Shown piece after piece: positions 8,570 to 16,950 of a stretch of DNA of 64,000 bases. The stretch covers positions 1 through 64,000 of the forward strand of contig JAJEBV010000019.1 in the NCBI GenBank assembly GCA_022822365.1. Direction: 5' to 3'. A model generated the notes under the pieces. The model did no database searches. It was not told the DNA's origin and was given only the letters and a program-made list of their open reading frames with translations. Position numbers and translations under genes: made by a program. This DNA comes from Thermoanaerobaculia bacterium. GTDB lineage: Bacteria > Acidobacteriota > Thermoanaerobaculia > Multivoradales > Multivoraceae. Numbering within the stretch: the first letter of the stretch is position 1; each line of letters begins with the position of its first letter.

Positions 8570-9736
8570 TCAACCAACGTACTCGCCAGCCCACAGCCGT
8601 TCCAGAAACACGCTCCAGGGCAGAATCCAGATTCCGTCCGCCGTGCGCCGCGGCGCATCTTCATTGCAGACCACGACGGCGTGCCGGGGGCGATGCTCCT
8701 CGACAAAGGCGCGCAGAGGCCGGAGATCCTCCGCCCGCACGCGGGCGCCGCCCTTGACTTCGATGGCGGTTTCCCCGTCCCGGCCCAGTACGAAGTCGCA
8801 TTCCAGACCCGTCTTCGTGCGCCAGAACCGGATCGGAAAGTCCAGTTCACGGTAGGCCCGGCAGGCGCGCAACTCCATCAGCACGAAATGCTCCAGCGCG
8901 CGGCCGAACTCCGGGCCGGCGGCCCGGCCGATGCGGCGGCCCGTGACGTGGCCCGCGACGCCGACGTCAAACAGGTAGAACTTCGGCGCCCGCACGATCA
9001 CGGACCGGGAGCGACGCCGTGAAAACGGCTCCACGAAGCAGCCGAGCAACGTGTCAACGAGGATCTGAAAGTACTCACGGACGGTCTTCGAGTCCACACC
9101 GCAGTCGCGGGCGATGCTGCTGTAGTTCAGTAGTTCCCCGTGGCAGAACGCGAGCGCTTCGAAGAAACGGGAGAAGGCCGCCGCGTTGCGGGTGAGACCC
9201 TCGTCGAACACCTCCTCCTTCAGGTAGTCGTCCACGTAGCCGGCGAGAGCGCGCCGCGGGCTGACGGCATCGTAGTGGGCAGGCACGAGGCCGTGGTTCA
9301 GCGCCCGGACCAGGTCGAACTCCGGTATCTCGGACCAGGTCAGGGGATGCAACTCGAAACGCCAGGCTCGTCCGCCAAGCAGATTGGCGCGGCCACGCTT
9401 GAGTTTTCTGGCGCTCGAACCGCAGAGTACGAAGCTCAGCCCTTGTTCCTCGATCAGCCTGTGCACCTCGTCCAGAATCGGTGGAGCCTTCTGCACTTCG
9501 TCGACCAGGACCGGATGCGCCAGCTTCTCGTCGTCGAAAGCGCGGACCCGTTCGGAGAAGGACCACGGCGACCGCACGAACTCCAGCAGCAACCGCGTGT
9601 CGAGAAGATCGAAACGGGCGGAATGCGGAAAGCGATCAGCGAGCAGAGTCGACTTGCCGGTCTTGCGAGGCCCCCATAGGAAGGCCGACTGCTTCTCCGG
9701 CAGGTCGATCGTCAGCATTCGGTCGTAGTGCGCCAT
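8570..9736 (-). CDS. ATP-binding protein with AAA_14 and DUF4143 domains
   Basis: This 388-residue protein belongs to the large family of AAA_14-DUF4143 ATPases. The P-loop G-P-R-K-T-G-K-S is at 22-29, a Walker B V-L-V-D-E-V-Q is near residue 77, and L-C-G-S-S-A-R-K (sensor region) follows. The C-terminal DUF4143 has F-Y-L-F-D-V-G-V and ends with E-C-D-F-V-L-G plus A-I-E-V-K-G, a restriction-endonuclease-like strand pattern. These proteins are frequent in accessory regions and are suspected in defence or stress responses, but no substrate is known. The gene is convergent with mcrC, 19 nt away. It is preceded by two tandem 31-bp repeats with dyads (9747-9808) that may control it. Confidence 0.88.
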   Translation of the reverse strand: MAHYDRMLTIDLPEKQSAFLWGPRKTGKSTLLADRFPHSARFDLLDTRLLLEFVRSPWSFSERVRAFDDEKLAHPVLVDEVQKAPPILDEVHRLIEEQGLSFVLCGSSARKLKRGRANLLGGRAWRFELHPLTWSEIPEFDLVRALNHGLVPAHYDAVSPRRALAGYVDDYLKEEVFDEGLTRNAAAFSRFFEALAFCHGELLNYSSIARDCGVDSKTVREYFQILVDTLLGCFVEPFSRRRSRSVIVRAPKFYLFDVGVAGHVTGRRIGRAAGPEFGRALEHFVLMELRACRAYRELDFPIRFWRTKTGLECDFVLGRDGETAIEVKGGARVRAEDLRPLRAFVEEHRPRHAVVVCNEDAPRRTADGIWILPWSVFLERLWAGEYVG

Positions 9737-9746
9737 CTTCGTCCCA

Positions 9747-9808
9747 ACTCGGAGTCTATTCCGAAATAGTCAGACTAACTCGGAATGTACTCCGAAATGG
9801 TCAGGCAC
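9747..9808 (-). promoter_or_regulatory. Two tandem 31-bp operator-like repeats
   Basis: Two direct copies (9747-9777 and 9778-9808) match at 25 of 31 positions. Each contains the dyad TCGGA-N6-TCCGA (9749-9764 and 9780-9795). The centres are 31 bp apart, close to three helical turns. They begin 11 bp upstream of the ATG of the DUF4143 ATPase and are noticeably more AT-rich than their surroundings. The natural reading is a pair of binding sites for a dimeric repressor or activator, which could be the ATPase itself or a regulator encoded elsewhere. Confidence 0.6.
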
Positions 9809-9903
9809 GCAAGGCTCCGCTACCGGCCAATGCCGGCCAGAAGACCGGCGCACCGGCAGTCGAACCGAAGGCGTAGAGCAGCGACGACGCCGCTCGACGC
9901 TCT

Positions 9904-11703
9904 CTACTGCGCTCCCCCGCCTGTCTCCGCCGCGGCGGCCGCCTCCTCGCGGTCACGCGCCCTGGCGCCGGAGAGGATGTTCGTCATCCCGTAGTTGCCT
10001 TCGTGGCAGGCGTACTCGACGAGTTCGTACTGCTCGTTGTCCAGTTCGAACTCGAAGCGGCCGGTCCAGGGCCTGGTCCAGACGGTCGGATCGTCGACGG
10101 TGAACTGGTACTCGAGCCGGTTCGGCCCGAGCCGCGTGTAGCGCTCGGTGAGCTTCATGTTCTCGCTGGAGCCGCGGTAGCCCGCGCGGCCGTTGAAGCC
10201 CGTCGTCTCCACGACCAGGGTGTCACCCTCCCAGCGACCCTGGGGATCGCCGAGCCACTGCCTGATTCCCGGGCCGAGCGGCTCCCGTTCGGCCGTGGGG
10301 ACGACGCGGGTTTCGTGGATCATCTCCTTCTGGATGGCCACGAAGCCCGGGCTCTGGCTGATCTGCAGTCCGTTGTTGTAGATCGAGGGCATCATCATCC
10401 CAGGCAGGCCCCGGCTGATGCAGCGCACGTAGGCGGTCAGGTCTTCCGGCCCCGCGGGCCGGCGCCGGACGTAGTCGCCGAACGACTGGGCGGCGTTGCG
10501 ACGGCGCTCCTGCGCCTCCTCGGTCAGAGGCGGCAGGCGGCCGTCCGGCGGGTCGATGACCATCGCCACCTGCCGTGACGGCGCCGACTTGACGTAGCCG
10601 AGGGTGGTATCCCGCCACTCGCGCTCGTAACCCCAGATGCTCCCCAGAGTGCCGCGTTCGCGGCGCGCGGCCGCCTCTTCGGCGGTCAGTTCCTCGACCT
10701 CGGCCAGTTCCTCCGGCCGTTCCAGCGGGATGCCGTGGGCCTTGTTGCCGGACCACATCCCCTGCAGATCGGGCGTACCCCAGGGCGTCCGCGGCACGAC
10801 GTACGGTTCGGCCGAGGCGACCTCGTCGACGTCCGACCCGAAGTCGGCGTCGACGCCCTGCCAGCCCGGTTCGAGCACCGCGACCCGAACGTTGTCGGGA
10901 GCGGAAACGAAGCCGCGCTTCGCCTCGGACCGGCCTCCCGCCGGCCGCTCGGGATCCGCCGTGAAGCGAACGCCGCGGTCGCGCAGGCCGACCGCCGCCG
11001 TGTCGAGATCGGCGACCTCGAAGGCCAGGTGGTCGATCGCCCGGCCGGCACTCGGCGCGGGCTCGCCTTCAGGGTGCTTCGCGGCGAACAGCCAGACCTC
11101 GCCGAAGCGAAGGCCGTCCTGCGTCCCGCGCAGGCTCTCCGGCACGCCGCCGAACGTCTCCCGGTACCAGGCCAGAGTCCGCTCCGGATCGCTCGCGCTC
11201 AGTTGGACATGGTGGAAGCCCAGGGTGTCCGGGTTCTCGACGACTTCGATCCGCGTACCCCAGGGATCGAAGATGCGTCCCACCTTGAACAGGCCGGGTC
11301 TCTCGCGGAGAGTCGAACCGTCGTCGTAGCGCTGTAGGCGAACTCCGGAACCCCGCACCCCGACCGCTTCCAGCTCGGCCATCTTCTCCTCGAGGTCGGC
11401 GAACGAGAAGCCGATGTGGTCGATGCCGGTGCCCTGGCTGGCGCCCATGATCGGGCCCTGCCTGAATTCGATCGTCGCGTTGCCGCAGTCGACCGCCTCG
11501 GCGCGGCCTTCGATCGGCTCACAGTCCAGGTGTCGCTCGTACCACTTGACCGCCTCGCTGCGCGCGGACGTGGTCAGTTGCACGGTGACGTCGCCGGCCG
11601 CCGCCGGGACGGCGGTCAGTCCCAGCAGGAGCGCGGCGGCAACGGCCGCAGCGCTAGGGATCGTCGCCGGTCGTGGTTTCTTCGCGTCGGCGTAGGTGGC
11701 CAT
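9904..11703 (-). CDS. Exported fusion: two VOC (glyoxalase-fold) domains plus the unnamed secreted-family domain (paralogue C)
   Basis: This 599-residue exported protein has a long signal peptide (1-37, ending AVPAAAG). Two vicinal-oxygen-chelate domains follow (about 38-165 and 166-290), with metal-ligand-like IDHIGFSF in the first, and FHHVQL, IDHLAFEV and a C-terminal V-A-V-L-E-P in the second. The C-terminal domain (about 300-585) belongs to the family of the genes at 648-1736 and 11654-12496, shown by W-G-T-P-D-L-Q-G-M-W, YNNGLQIS, R-W-E-G-D-T-L-V-V-E, D-P-T-V-W, and Y-A-C-H-E-G-N-Y. The start at 11703 has GAGGAG eight bases before it and lies 50 nt inside the preceding gene, suggesting coupled translation. 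The first VOC half seems to lack the leading His ligand. Activity is unknown. The fused architecture suggests the partner domain acts on small oxidisable or ring-cleavage-type molecules in the periplasm. Confidence 0.85.
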   Translation of the reverse strand: MATYADAKKPRPATIPSAAAVAAALLLGLTAVPAAAGDVTVQLTTSARSEAVKWYERHLDCEPIEGRAEAVDCGNATIEFRQGPIMGASQGTGIDHIGFSFADLEEKMAELEAVGVRGSGVRLQRYDDGSTLRERPGLFKVGRIFDPWGTRIEVVENPDTLGFHHVQLSASDPERTLAWYRETFGGVPESLRGTQDGLRFGEVWLFAAKHPEGEPAPSAGRAIDHLAFEVADLDTAAVGLRDRGVRFTADPERPAGGRSEAKRGFVSAPDNVRVAVLEPGWQGVDADFGSDVDEVASAEPYVVPRTPWGTPDLQGMWSGNKAHGIPLERPEELAEVEELTAEEAAARRERGTLGSIWGYEREWRDTTLGYVKSAPSRQVAMVIDPPDGRLPPLTEEAQERRRNAAQSFGDYVRRRPAGPEDLTAYVRCISRGLPGMMMPSIYNNGLQISQSPGFVAIQKEMIHETRVVPTAEREPLGPGIRQWLGDPQGRWEGDTLVVETTGFNGRAGYRGSSENMKLTERYTRLGPNRLEYQFTVDDPTVWTRPWTGRFEFELDNEQYELVEYACHEGNYGMTNILSGARARDREEAAAAAETGGGAQ

Positions 11704-12496
11704 AGAGCAGCTCCTCGGAAAACTCGACACACTTGTATTCCAGCACCCGGACGTTCTCCTCCAGGCGCCGGTAGAGCGGCATGCGGATGGTCCAGGGACG
11801 GGTGAAGACGTTGGGGTCTTCGAGCGTCGCCTCGTAGGTCATCGTGTTCGGGCCGGTGGGCGTGTAGCGCTCGGTGACGCGCAACGTGTCGCTGGCGAAG
11901 TTGCCGGCCCGGTCGAACCAGGCCTGGCCGGTGAAGCCGGAGGCCTCGACGACCAACGTGTCGCCCTCCCAGCGGCCGTGCGAACGGCCCATCCAACTGT
12001 CGATCGGCGGCGGCTCCGGATTCTCCTTGTCCATGTGGATCGTCCGGTTCGCCTCGGCGAAGCCGTAGACGATCATGACGTGGGTCGTCCCCTGGAGAAT
12101 CTGGAACGGGAAGGGCATGTAGGTCGCGCGCGGCACGCCCGGCAGGTAGCACTTCGCCTCGGGGTCTTCGCGCCAGCGGTTCTCGAAGTTCTCCCGCTGT
12201 TGCTCGCGAGCCCAGTCCTGGTAAGGGATCTCGCCACCAACGACGACGCCCTGGCCCGGCGGCATCGTGGTGAGCGTGCCGTACTCCGCCGGCCCGCCGG
12301 CGGCGTTGTGGTCCTCCAGGTTCCAGTGAGCCGAGTTGATCGCCTGCCAGACGCCGTTGATGTCGGGATTGCCGTCGTAGTGGCGCGAGATCGCGTCGCC
12401 GGAGTCCTGCGCCACGGCGGACAGGCCCAACAGCAAGAGGAGAGCGGCAAGCCACACCGGCCGCCGCCGCAGGTTCAACTGGCGTCGTTTCTTCAT
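11654..12496 (-). CDS. Secreted protein of the unnamed family (paralogue B)
   Basis: This 280-residue exported protein has an Arg-rich n-region and hydrophobic core (about 1-30, ending AVAQD). Family blocks are N-P-D-I-N-G-V-W, a CYLPGVPR segment, S-W-M-G-R-S-H, R-W-E-G-D-T-L-V-V-E, V-T-E-R-Y, D-P-N-V-F, and a Y-K-C-V-E variant of the Y-A-C-H-E-G block of its paralogues. It lacks the extra domains of the downstream VOC fusion, whose start lies inside its 3' end (50-nt overlap). The ATG at 12496 follows a weak GGGACGG. The longer ORF from 12544 adds 16 residues before the signal peptide and is unlikely. Function is unknown. Confidence 0.83.
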   Translation of the reverse strand: MKKRRQLNLRRRPVWLAALLLLLGLSAVAQDSGDAISRHYDGNPDINGVWQAINSAHWNLEDHNAAGGPAEYGTLTTMPPGQGVVVGGEIPYQDWAREQQRENFENRWREDPEAKCYLPGVPRATYMPFPFQILQGTTHVMIVYGFAEANRTIHMDKENPEPPPIDSWMGRSHGRWEGDTLVVEASGFTGQAWFDRAGNFASDTLRVTERYTPTGPNTMTYEATLEDPNVFTRPWTIRMPLYRRLEENVRVLEYKCVEFSEELLYGHLRRREETTTGDDP

Positions 12497-12583
12497 TGCC
12501 GTCCCGTCAGAGATGAGGGTGGAGCATAGCAACGCCGCGGGCACTACACTCTTCCCCCGAATCCCAGCCAGGAGACCTCAACG

Positions 12584-13372
12584 ATGATCGACCTGAACCT
12601 GACCGGCCGCCGTGCCGTCGTCACCGGCGCCAGCCTCGGCATCGGCGCCGCCACCGTCCGCCTGCTCGCCGACCACGGCGCCGACGTCGCCTTCTGCGCC
12701 CGCAGCGAGGAAGCGGTGAACGAGCTCGACGGCTACGAACCGTCATCGGGCGAGGGCGGCGCCCACGGCCACGTCGCCGACATGGCCGACCGGGACTCGA
12801 TCGACGCCTTCTTCGAGGCGGTGCTGGCCGGCGGCACGGTCGACATCCTCGTCAACAACGTCGGCGCCTCGCCATCGCGGAACTTCCTCTACATGACGGA
12901 CGACGACTGGGAGGAGCTGTTCCGGCTCAACCTGCTGTCGGCCGTGCGCAGCACGCGGCTCTGCCTGCCCGGCATGCGCAAGCAGAAGTGGGGCCGCGTC
13001 GTGATGATCGCAAGCGGTGCCGCGAAGTACCCGGGCGCAGCGCTGATCGACTACGGCGCCTCCAAGGCGGCGATGGTCGCCACCGGCAAGGCCCTGTCCG
13101 GCAAGTACGGCCGCGACAACGTGCTGTTCAACTCCGTCCTCCCCGGCCTGATCCACACCGCGATGTGGGAGCGGGCCGCGAAGGAGATCGCGAACGCCCG
13201 CGGCGGCGACTGGGAGGACATCATCCGGAACAACGGCAGGAACGTTCCGGTGGGCCGCTACGGCACCTCGGAAGAGGTCGCCAACATGATCGTCTTCCTG
13301 TGTTCGGAAGCCGCGTCCTACGTGAACGGCGCCGTGATCGACGTCGACGGCGGCCAGGGCCGGCATATCTGA
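12584..13372 (+). CDS. SDR-family NAD(P)-dependent oxidoreductase
   Basis: This is a classical 262-residue short-chain dehydrogenase/reductase. The nucleotide-binding T-G-A-S-L-G-I-G is at 14-21, the N-N-V-G motif at about 91-94, and the catalytic triad Ser144, Tyr157 and Lys161 (YGASK). The C-terminus has the D-V-D-G-G-Q-G ending of the FabG-like subgroup. AGGAG precedes ATG by about ten bases. A TACACT -10-like hexamer lies at 12545-12550 in the 87-nt divergent gap to the secreted-protein gene. It ends five bases before the convergent aldolase gene. The substrate is undetermined. The nearby aldolase and enoyl-CoA hydratase suggest small-acid or acyl metabolism. Confidence 0.93.
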   Translation: MIDLNLTGRRAVVTGASLGIGAATVRLLADHGADVAFCARSEEAVNELDGYEPSSGEGGAHGHVADMADRDSIDAFFEAVLAGGTVDILVNNVGASPSRNFLYMTDDDWEELFRLNLLSAVRSTRLCLPGMRKQKWGRVVMIASGAAKYPGAALIDYGASKAAMVATGKALSGKYGRDNVLFNSVLPGLIHTAMWERAAKEIANARGGDWEDIIRNNGRNVPVGRYGTSEEVANMIVFLCSEAASYVNGAVIDVDGGQGRHI

Positions 13373-13377
13373 GGTCC

Positions 13378-14223
13378 CTACTGGTTCTCCGAGCCCTCGA
13401 TCTCGGCGATTCCTGACGCCGTCTCTTCCAGCAGCGCCTGGGCGCCGCGGCGGATCAGGCTGCCGACGCCTGGCGCCTGGAAGAAGCTGAAGCCCTCGCG
13501 GTCCCGCCAGGCCAGCGGACCGCCCAGCTTGAGGCCGGCGCCGAGCACGGCGTTTCGGATGCGGTCGACCATCGCCTCGTACTCCGGTTCGCCCTGGCGC
13601 TTGCCGGAGAAGCTGTAGAGGTCGGTCGACGCGGCGAACACGACGTCGACGCCCGGAACGGCCGCGATCTCCTCCACCGCATCGACGCCCGCCGGCGACT
13701 CGATCATGGCCACGATCAGGATGTTCTCGTTCGCCGTGGCCCGGTAGTCGCGGCCCCAGAGCGCGCCGTACTGACCGCCGCCGAGGCTCCGCCGACCTTC
13801 CGGCGGGAACTTGGCGAAGCGGACGGCGCGCTCCATCTTCTCGGCGGTGCGCACCATCGGCACGACGATGCCGAGCGCGCCGAGGTCGACGGCCTTCTGG
13901 ATGTCGCCCTCCGTCGCGTCCGGCACCCGGATGAACGGGATGGCCGATGCGTCACGGCAGGCCCAGAGCATCCTCGCCACGTCCTGGTAGGTCAGCGGGC
14001 TGTGCTGCATCTCGATCCAGGTGAAGTCGAAGCCGGCGTTCGCGGCCGCGCAGTAGCTGTCCGGGTCCGGCGAGGAGATGCTGACGCCGACGATCCCTTC
14101 GCCGCTCATCAGCTTCTGCTTGGCGGCGTTGTACATCCGCGTGCCGTCACCGTCCTGCGCCGCCGCCATGGCGGCCACGCTCAGGCAAAGCCACAGGGCA
14201 CAGCCGATACGAGTCGTTCTCAT
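13378..14223 (-). CDS. HpcH/HpaI-family aldolase, exported
   Basis: This 281-residue member of the class II 2-keto-acid aldolase (HpcH/HpaI, citrate-lyase-like TIM barrel) superfamily has family blocks D-F-T-W-I-E-M-Q-H-S, P-F-I-R-V-P, G-A-L-G-I-V-V-P-M-V, and a metal-ligand segment V-A-M-I-E-S-P-A-G. Unusually it has a signal peptide (1-22, M-A-A-A-Q end), so the enzyme would act outside the cytoplasm. Exported members of this family recur in genomes of this type. Its ATG overlaps the stop of the enoyl-CoA hydratase gene (ATGA), so the two form an operon. The longest ORF (to 15249) is an artefact of the frame being open antisense to its neighbour. Substrate unknown. Confidence 0.88.
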   Translation of the reverse strand: MRTTRIGCALWLCLSVAAMAAAQDGDGTRMYNAAKQKLMSGEGIVGVSISSPDPDSYCAAANAGFDFTWIEMQHSPLTYQDVARMLWACRDASAIPFIRVPDATEGDIQKAVDLGALGIVVPMVRTAEKMERAVRFAKFPPEGRRSLGGGQYGALWGRDYRATANENILIVAMIESPAGVDAVEEIAAVPGVDVVFAASTDLYSFSGKRQGEPEYEAMVDRIRNAVLGAGLKLGGPLAWRDREGFSFFQAPGVGSLIRRGAQALLEETASGIAEIEGSENQ

Positions 14224-15092
14224 GCGTCCTCCCCCGCTTCTGAAGCGCGTACGTTGTCCACCGGGTCCACCGGCGTCTGCCCGGCCCGTCCGCCGCGCTG
14301 GCCCCGCAGCGCCAGGTCGACGCCGACCAGGCGCCGGTTGCCTTCGACCCGACTGGTACTGCCGCGGATCTCCCGGACCACCAGGTAGTCCGCGAACGCC
14401 GCCTCGACGTTCGCGCTGTAGCCCATCGCGTCCTGCGCCTTGTTCACGGCGAGCTTGCCGAGGCGCAGCACCGCCGGGTCGTTCTCGGCGATCCGTTCGG
14501 CGTAGGCCATCGTCTCGCGTTCCAGTTCGTCCTCCGCGTAGACGCGGTTGACCAGACCCAGCTCTCGCGCCTCCTCGGCGTCGATGAAGCGGCTCTCGAA
14601 CAGCAGTTCCTTCGCCTTGCGGGGATGGATGTCCCAGGGCACGGTGAAGGTCTCGAACAGGCTCGCCAGGAAGCGGGCACTCGGCGCCGCGAAGATCAGG
14701 TCCATCGCGGCAGCGATCATCCAGCCGCCGAAGATGCAGTAGCCATGCACCATCGCGATCGTCGGCTTCGGCAGGTTGCGCCACTTGACCGTGTTGTCCA
14801 GGTTGTACCAGCGGAAGGCCTCGTACCAGTCCATGCCGACCCACTGGGTCAGTCCCCGGGCCTCGATGTCCGCCTGCTGCTCCGGCGTGCCCAGGTCGTG
14901 GCCGGACGAGAAGTGCTTCCCGTCGCCCTTCAGTACGACGACCCGGACCTCCTCGTCGGCCATCGCCCGGTCGAGCTGACGATCCAGGTCGTCGAGCAGC
15001 TTCCAGCTCTGGGCGTTGTGGTAGCGCGCCCGGTCCAAGGTGAGGACGGCCACCGGACCGCGCCGTTCGTAGCGAACCTCTTCTGCTGCCAT
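14220..15092 (-). CDS. Enoyl-CoA hydratase/isomerase family protein
   Basis: This 290-residue crotonase-fold protein has the oxyanion-hole block K-H-F-S-S-G-H-D-L-G (the FSAGAD-like site) and the second loop G-Y-C-I-F-G-G-W-M near the middle. An A-R-E-L-G-L-V-N-R-V block follows. The C-terminal 35 residues (Arg/Gly-rich, then acidic) extend beyond the usual family length of about 260. ATG at 15092 has GAGGACAGGAT directly upstream; the ORF start at 15143 would lie too far from that site. It is cytoplasmic and probably acts on an acyl-CoA in a degradative route. It is coupled by ATGA overlap to the exported aldolase, an odd pairing of compartments. Confidence 0.9.
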   Translation of the reverse strand: MAAEEVRYERRGPVAVLTLDRARYHNAQSWKLLDDLDRQLDRAMADEEVRVVVLKGDGKHFSSGHDLGTPEQQADIEARGLTQWVGMDWYEAFRWYNLDNTVKWRNLPKPTIAMVHGYCIFGGWMIAAAMDLIFAAPSARFLASLFETFTVPWDIHPRKAKELLFESRFIDAEEARELGLVNRVYAEDELERETMAYAERIAENDPAVLRLGKLAVNKAQDAMGYSANVEAAFADYLVVREIRGSTSRVEGNRRLVGVDLALRGQRGGRAGQTPVDPVDNVRASEAGEDA

Positions 15093-15127
15093 ATCCTGTC
15101 CTCGGCCTGTTGTGTGGAGGGAAACCG

Positions 15128-16924
15128 TTGAAGCGTAGCGCACAGCTAGTCGTGGTACTGCTCGCCGGCTGGACGCTTGGCTGCGGCGGCGGCAGCCAGG
15201 ATTCGGAGTCCACCGGCAACGCTGAGCGACCCAACATCGTCCTCGTCATGACTGACGACCAGGGCTACGGAGACTTCGGCTTCACCGGCAACCCGGTCAT
15301 CCAGACGCCGCACCTCGACGCCCTGGCGGCGCAGAGCGCGCAGGTCGAGCGCTTCTACGTCAGCCCGGTCTGCACGCCGACGCGCGCCTCGCTGATGACG
15401 GGCCGCTACAACTACCGCACCCGCGCCATCGACACCTACATCGGCCGGGCGATGATGGAACCGGAGGAGGTGACGATCGCCGAGATGCTCCGGGACGCCG
15501 GCTACGCCACCGGCATCTTCGGCAAATGGCACCTCGGCGACGCCTACCCCATGCGCGCGATGGACCAGGGGTTTGAGGAGAGCCTGGTCCACCGCGGCGG
15601 CGGCATCGGCCAGCCGTCCGACCCGCCCGGCGGCGAAGGCAAGTACACGGACGCCGTGCTGTTTCGCAACGGACAGCGCGAGGAGACGACCGGCTACTGC
15701 ACGGACGTCTACTTCGACGCCGCGTTCGACTTCATGGAGCGGGCGGCCGGGGAGGGCCGGCCGTTCTTCGCCTACGTGCCGACGAACGCGCCGCACGGCC
15801 CGTTCCACGACGTGCCGGACGACTGGCTGGAGCATTACCGGCAAGTGGACCTGAGCGCGGCGCTTCCCGATCCCGACCAGGCCAGCGAGCAGATCCTCGA
15901 CCGGCTGGCCCGCAGCTACGCGATGATCAGCAACATCGACGACAACGTCGGCCGGCTCATGGCGCGGCTCGACGAACTGGGCCTCGCGGAGAACACGCTG
16001 GTCGTCTTCCTCGTCGACAACGGACCGGATCGCGACCGCTACAACGCCGGGCTCCGCGGCCGCAAGGGAACCGTCTTCGAGGGCGGCATCCGGTCGCCGC
16101 TGCTGGCGCGCTGGCCCGCGCGGTTACCCGCCGGCGGTGACGCCGTCGACCGGATCGCGGCCCACATCGACATCGCGCCCACGCTGCTGGCCGCCGCCGG
16201 CGTCGAACCGCCCCCGGGACTCCACCTCGACGGCCGCAGTCTGGTCGGCCTGCTGGCCGGCGAGGGCGACACCGCGGCCTGGCCCGACCGCACCCTGTAT
16301 TTCCAGTTCCATCGGGGAGACGAACCGACCGCGCTTCGTTCCTTCGCCGCGGTCGGCCAGCGCCACAAGCTGGTCCATCCCTCCCCGCGCGGCGAGGGGG
16401 ACTGGGATGGCGAACTCCATCTCGAGCTTTACGACCTCGAGGCGGATCCGGCCGAGACCCGGAACCTGATCGACGACGCACCCGAGATCGCAGCCGGGAT
16501 GAGCGACGACTACCTGGAGTGGTTCGAGGACGTGAGCTCCACCCGGCCCGACAACTACGCGCCGCCACGGATCGTCGTCGGCACGGACCAGGAACCAGTG
16601 ACCGTCCTCACCCGCCAGGACTGGCGACGGATCACTGACGATCAGGGCTGGCGGCCGACCTCGCGCGGGCGCTGGCTGCTGAGCGCGAGGGAGGAACGGA
16701 CATTCGACATCGAGGTCCGGCTGGTGGCCGGATCCGCCGGCCCGGTGCTCCTCGAACTGGGGGATGGGACATATCGCCAGGAACCGGCGCCCGAGCAGGC
16801 CAACGTCACGTTCGAAGGGGTCGCGGTTCCGGCCGGCGACTTCGAGCTCAGCGCCGCGGCCGGCGAAGGCGACGACCGCCGCGGCGCCCATCAGGTGGTG
16901 CTTCGGCGGCACCAGGGGCCTTAA
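15128..16924 (+). CDS. Arylsulfatase-type sulfatase, probable lipoprotein
   Basis: This 598-residue sulfatase has a lipoprotein-like export signal ending L-G-C, followed by a Gly/Ser linker. The catalytic segment V-C-T-P-T-R has Cys82 as the formylglycine precursor. Metal and sulfate-binding pieces are N-I-V-L-V-M-T-D-D near residue 40, G-K-W-H-L-G, F-A-Y-V-P-T-N-A-P-H, and V-D-N-G-P-D. The C-terminal 130 residues form an additional beta-rich domain after the canonical fold. The start is TTG at 15128 with GGAGGG six bases upstream. An upstream TTG at 15110 is in frame but has no ribosome site. It diverges from the enoyl-CoA hydratase gene over only 35 nt. It is 26 nt before the small metal-motif protein, so read-through is possible. 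Confidence 0.9.
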   Translation: MKRSAQLVVVLLAGWTLGCGGGSQDSESTGNAERPNIVLVMTDDQGYGDFGFTGNPVIQTPHLDALAAQSAQVERFYVSPVCTPTRASLMTGRYNYRTRAIDTYIGRAMMEPEEVTIAEMLRDAGYATGIFGKWHLGDAYPMRAMDQGFEESLVHRGGGIGQPSDPPGGEGKYTDAVLFRNGQREETTGYCTDVYFDAAFDFMERAAGEGRPFFAYVPTNAPHGPFHDVPDDWLEHYRQVDLSAALPDPDQASEQILDRLARSYAMISNIDDNVGRLMARLDELGLAENTLVVFLVDNGPDRDRYNAGLRGRKGTVFEGGIRSPLLARWPARLPAGGDAVDRIAAHIDIAPTLLAAAGVEPPPGLHLDGRSLVGLLAGEGDTAAWPDRTLYFQFHRGDEPTALRSFAAVGQRHKLVHPSPRGEGDWDGELHLELYDLEADPAETRNLIDDAPEIAAGMSDDYLEWFEDVSSTRPDNYAPPRIVVGTDQEPVTVLTRQDWRRITDDQGWRPTSRGRWLLSAREERTFDIEVRLVAGSAGPVLLELGDGTYRQEPAPEQANVTFEGVAVPAGDFELSAAAGEGDDRRGAHQVVLRRHQGP

Positions 16925-16950
16925 CCCGGCTCTGGTAACCTCCGCAGCCC

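Noticed and set aside
13378..15249. Single 623-codon minus-strand gene covering aldolase and upstream sequence
   Set aside because: The aldolase signal peptide starts at 14223 and the upstream part is an out-of-frame reading of the enoyl-CoA hydratase gene.
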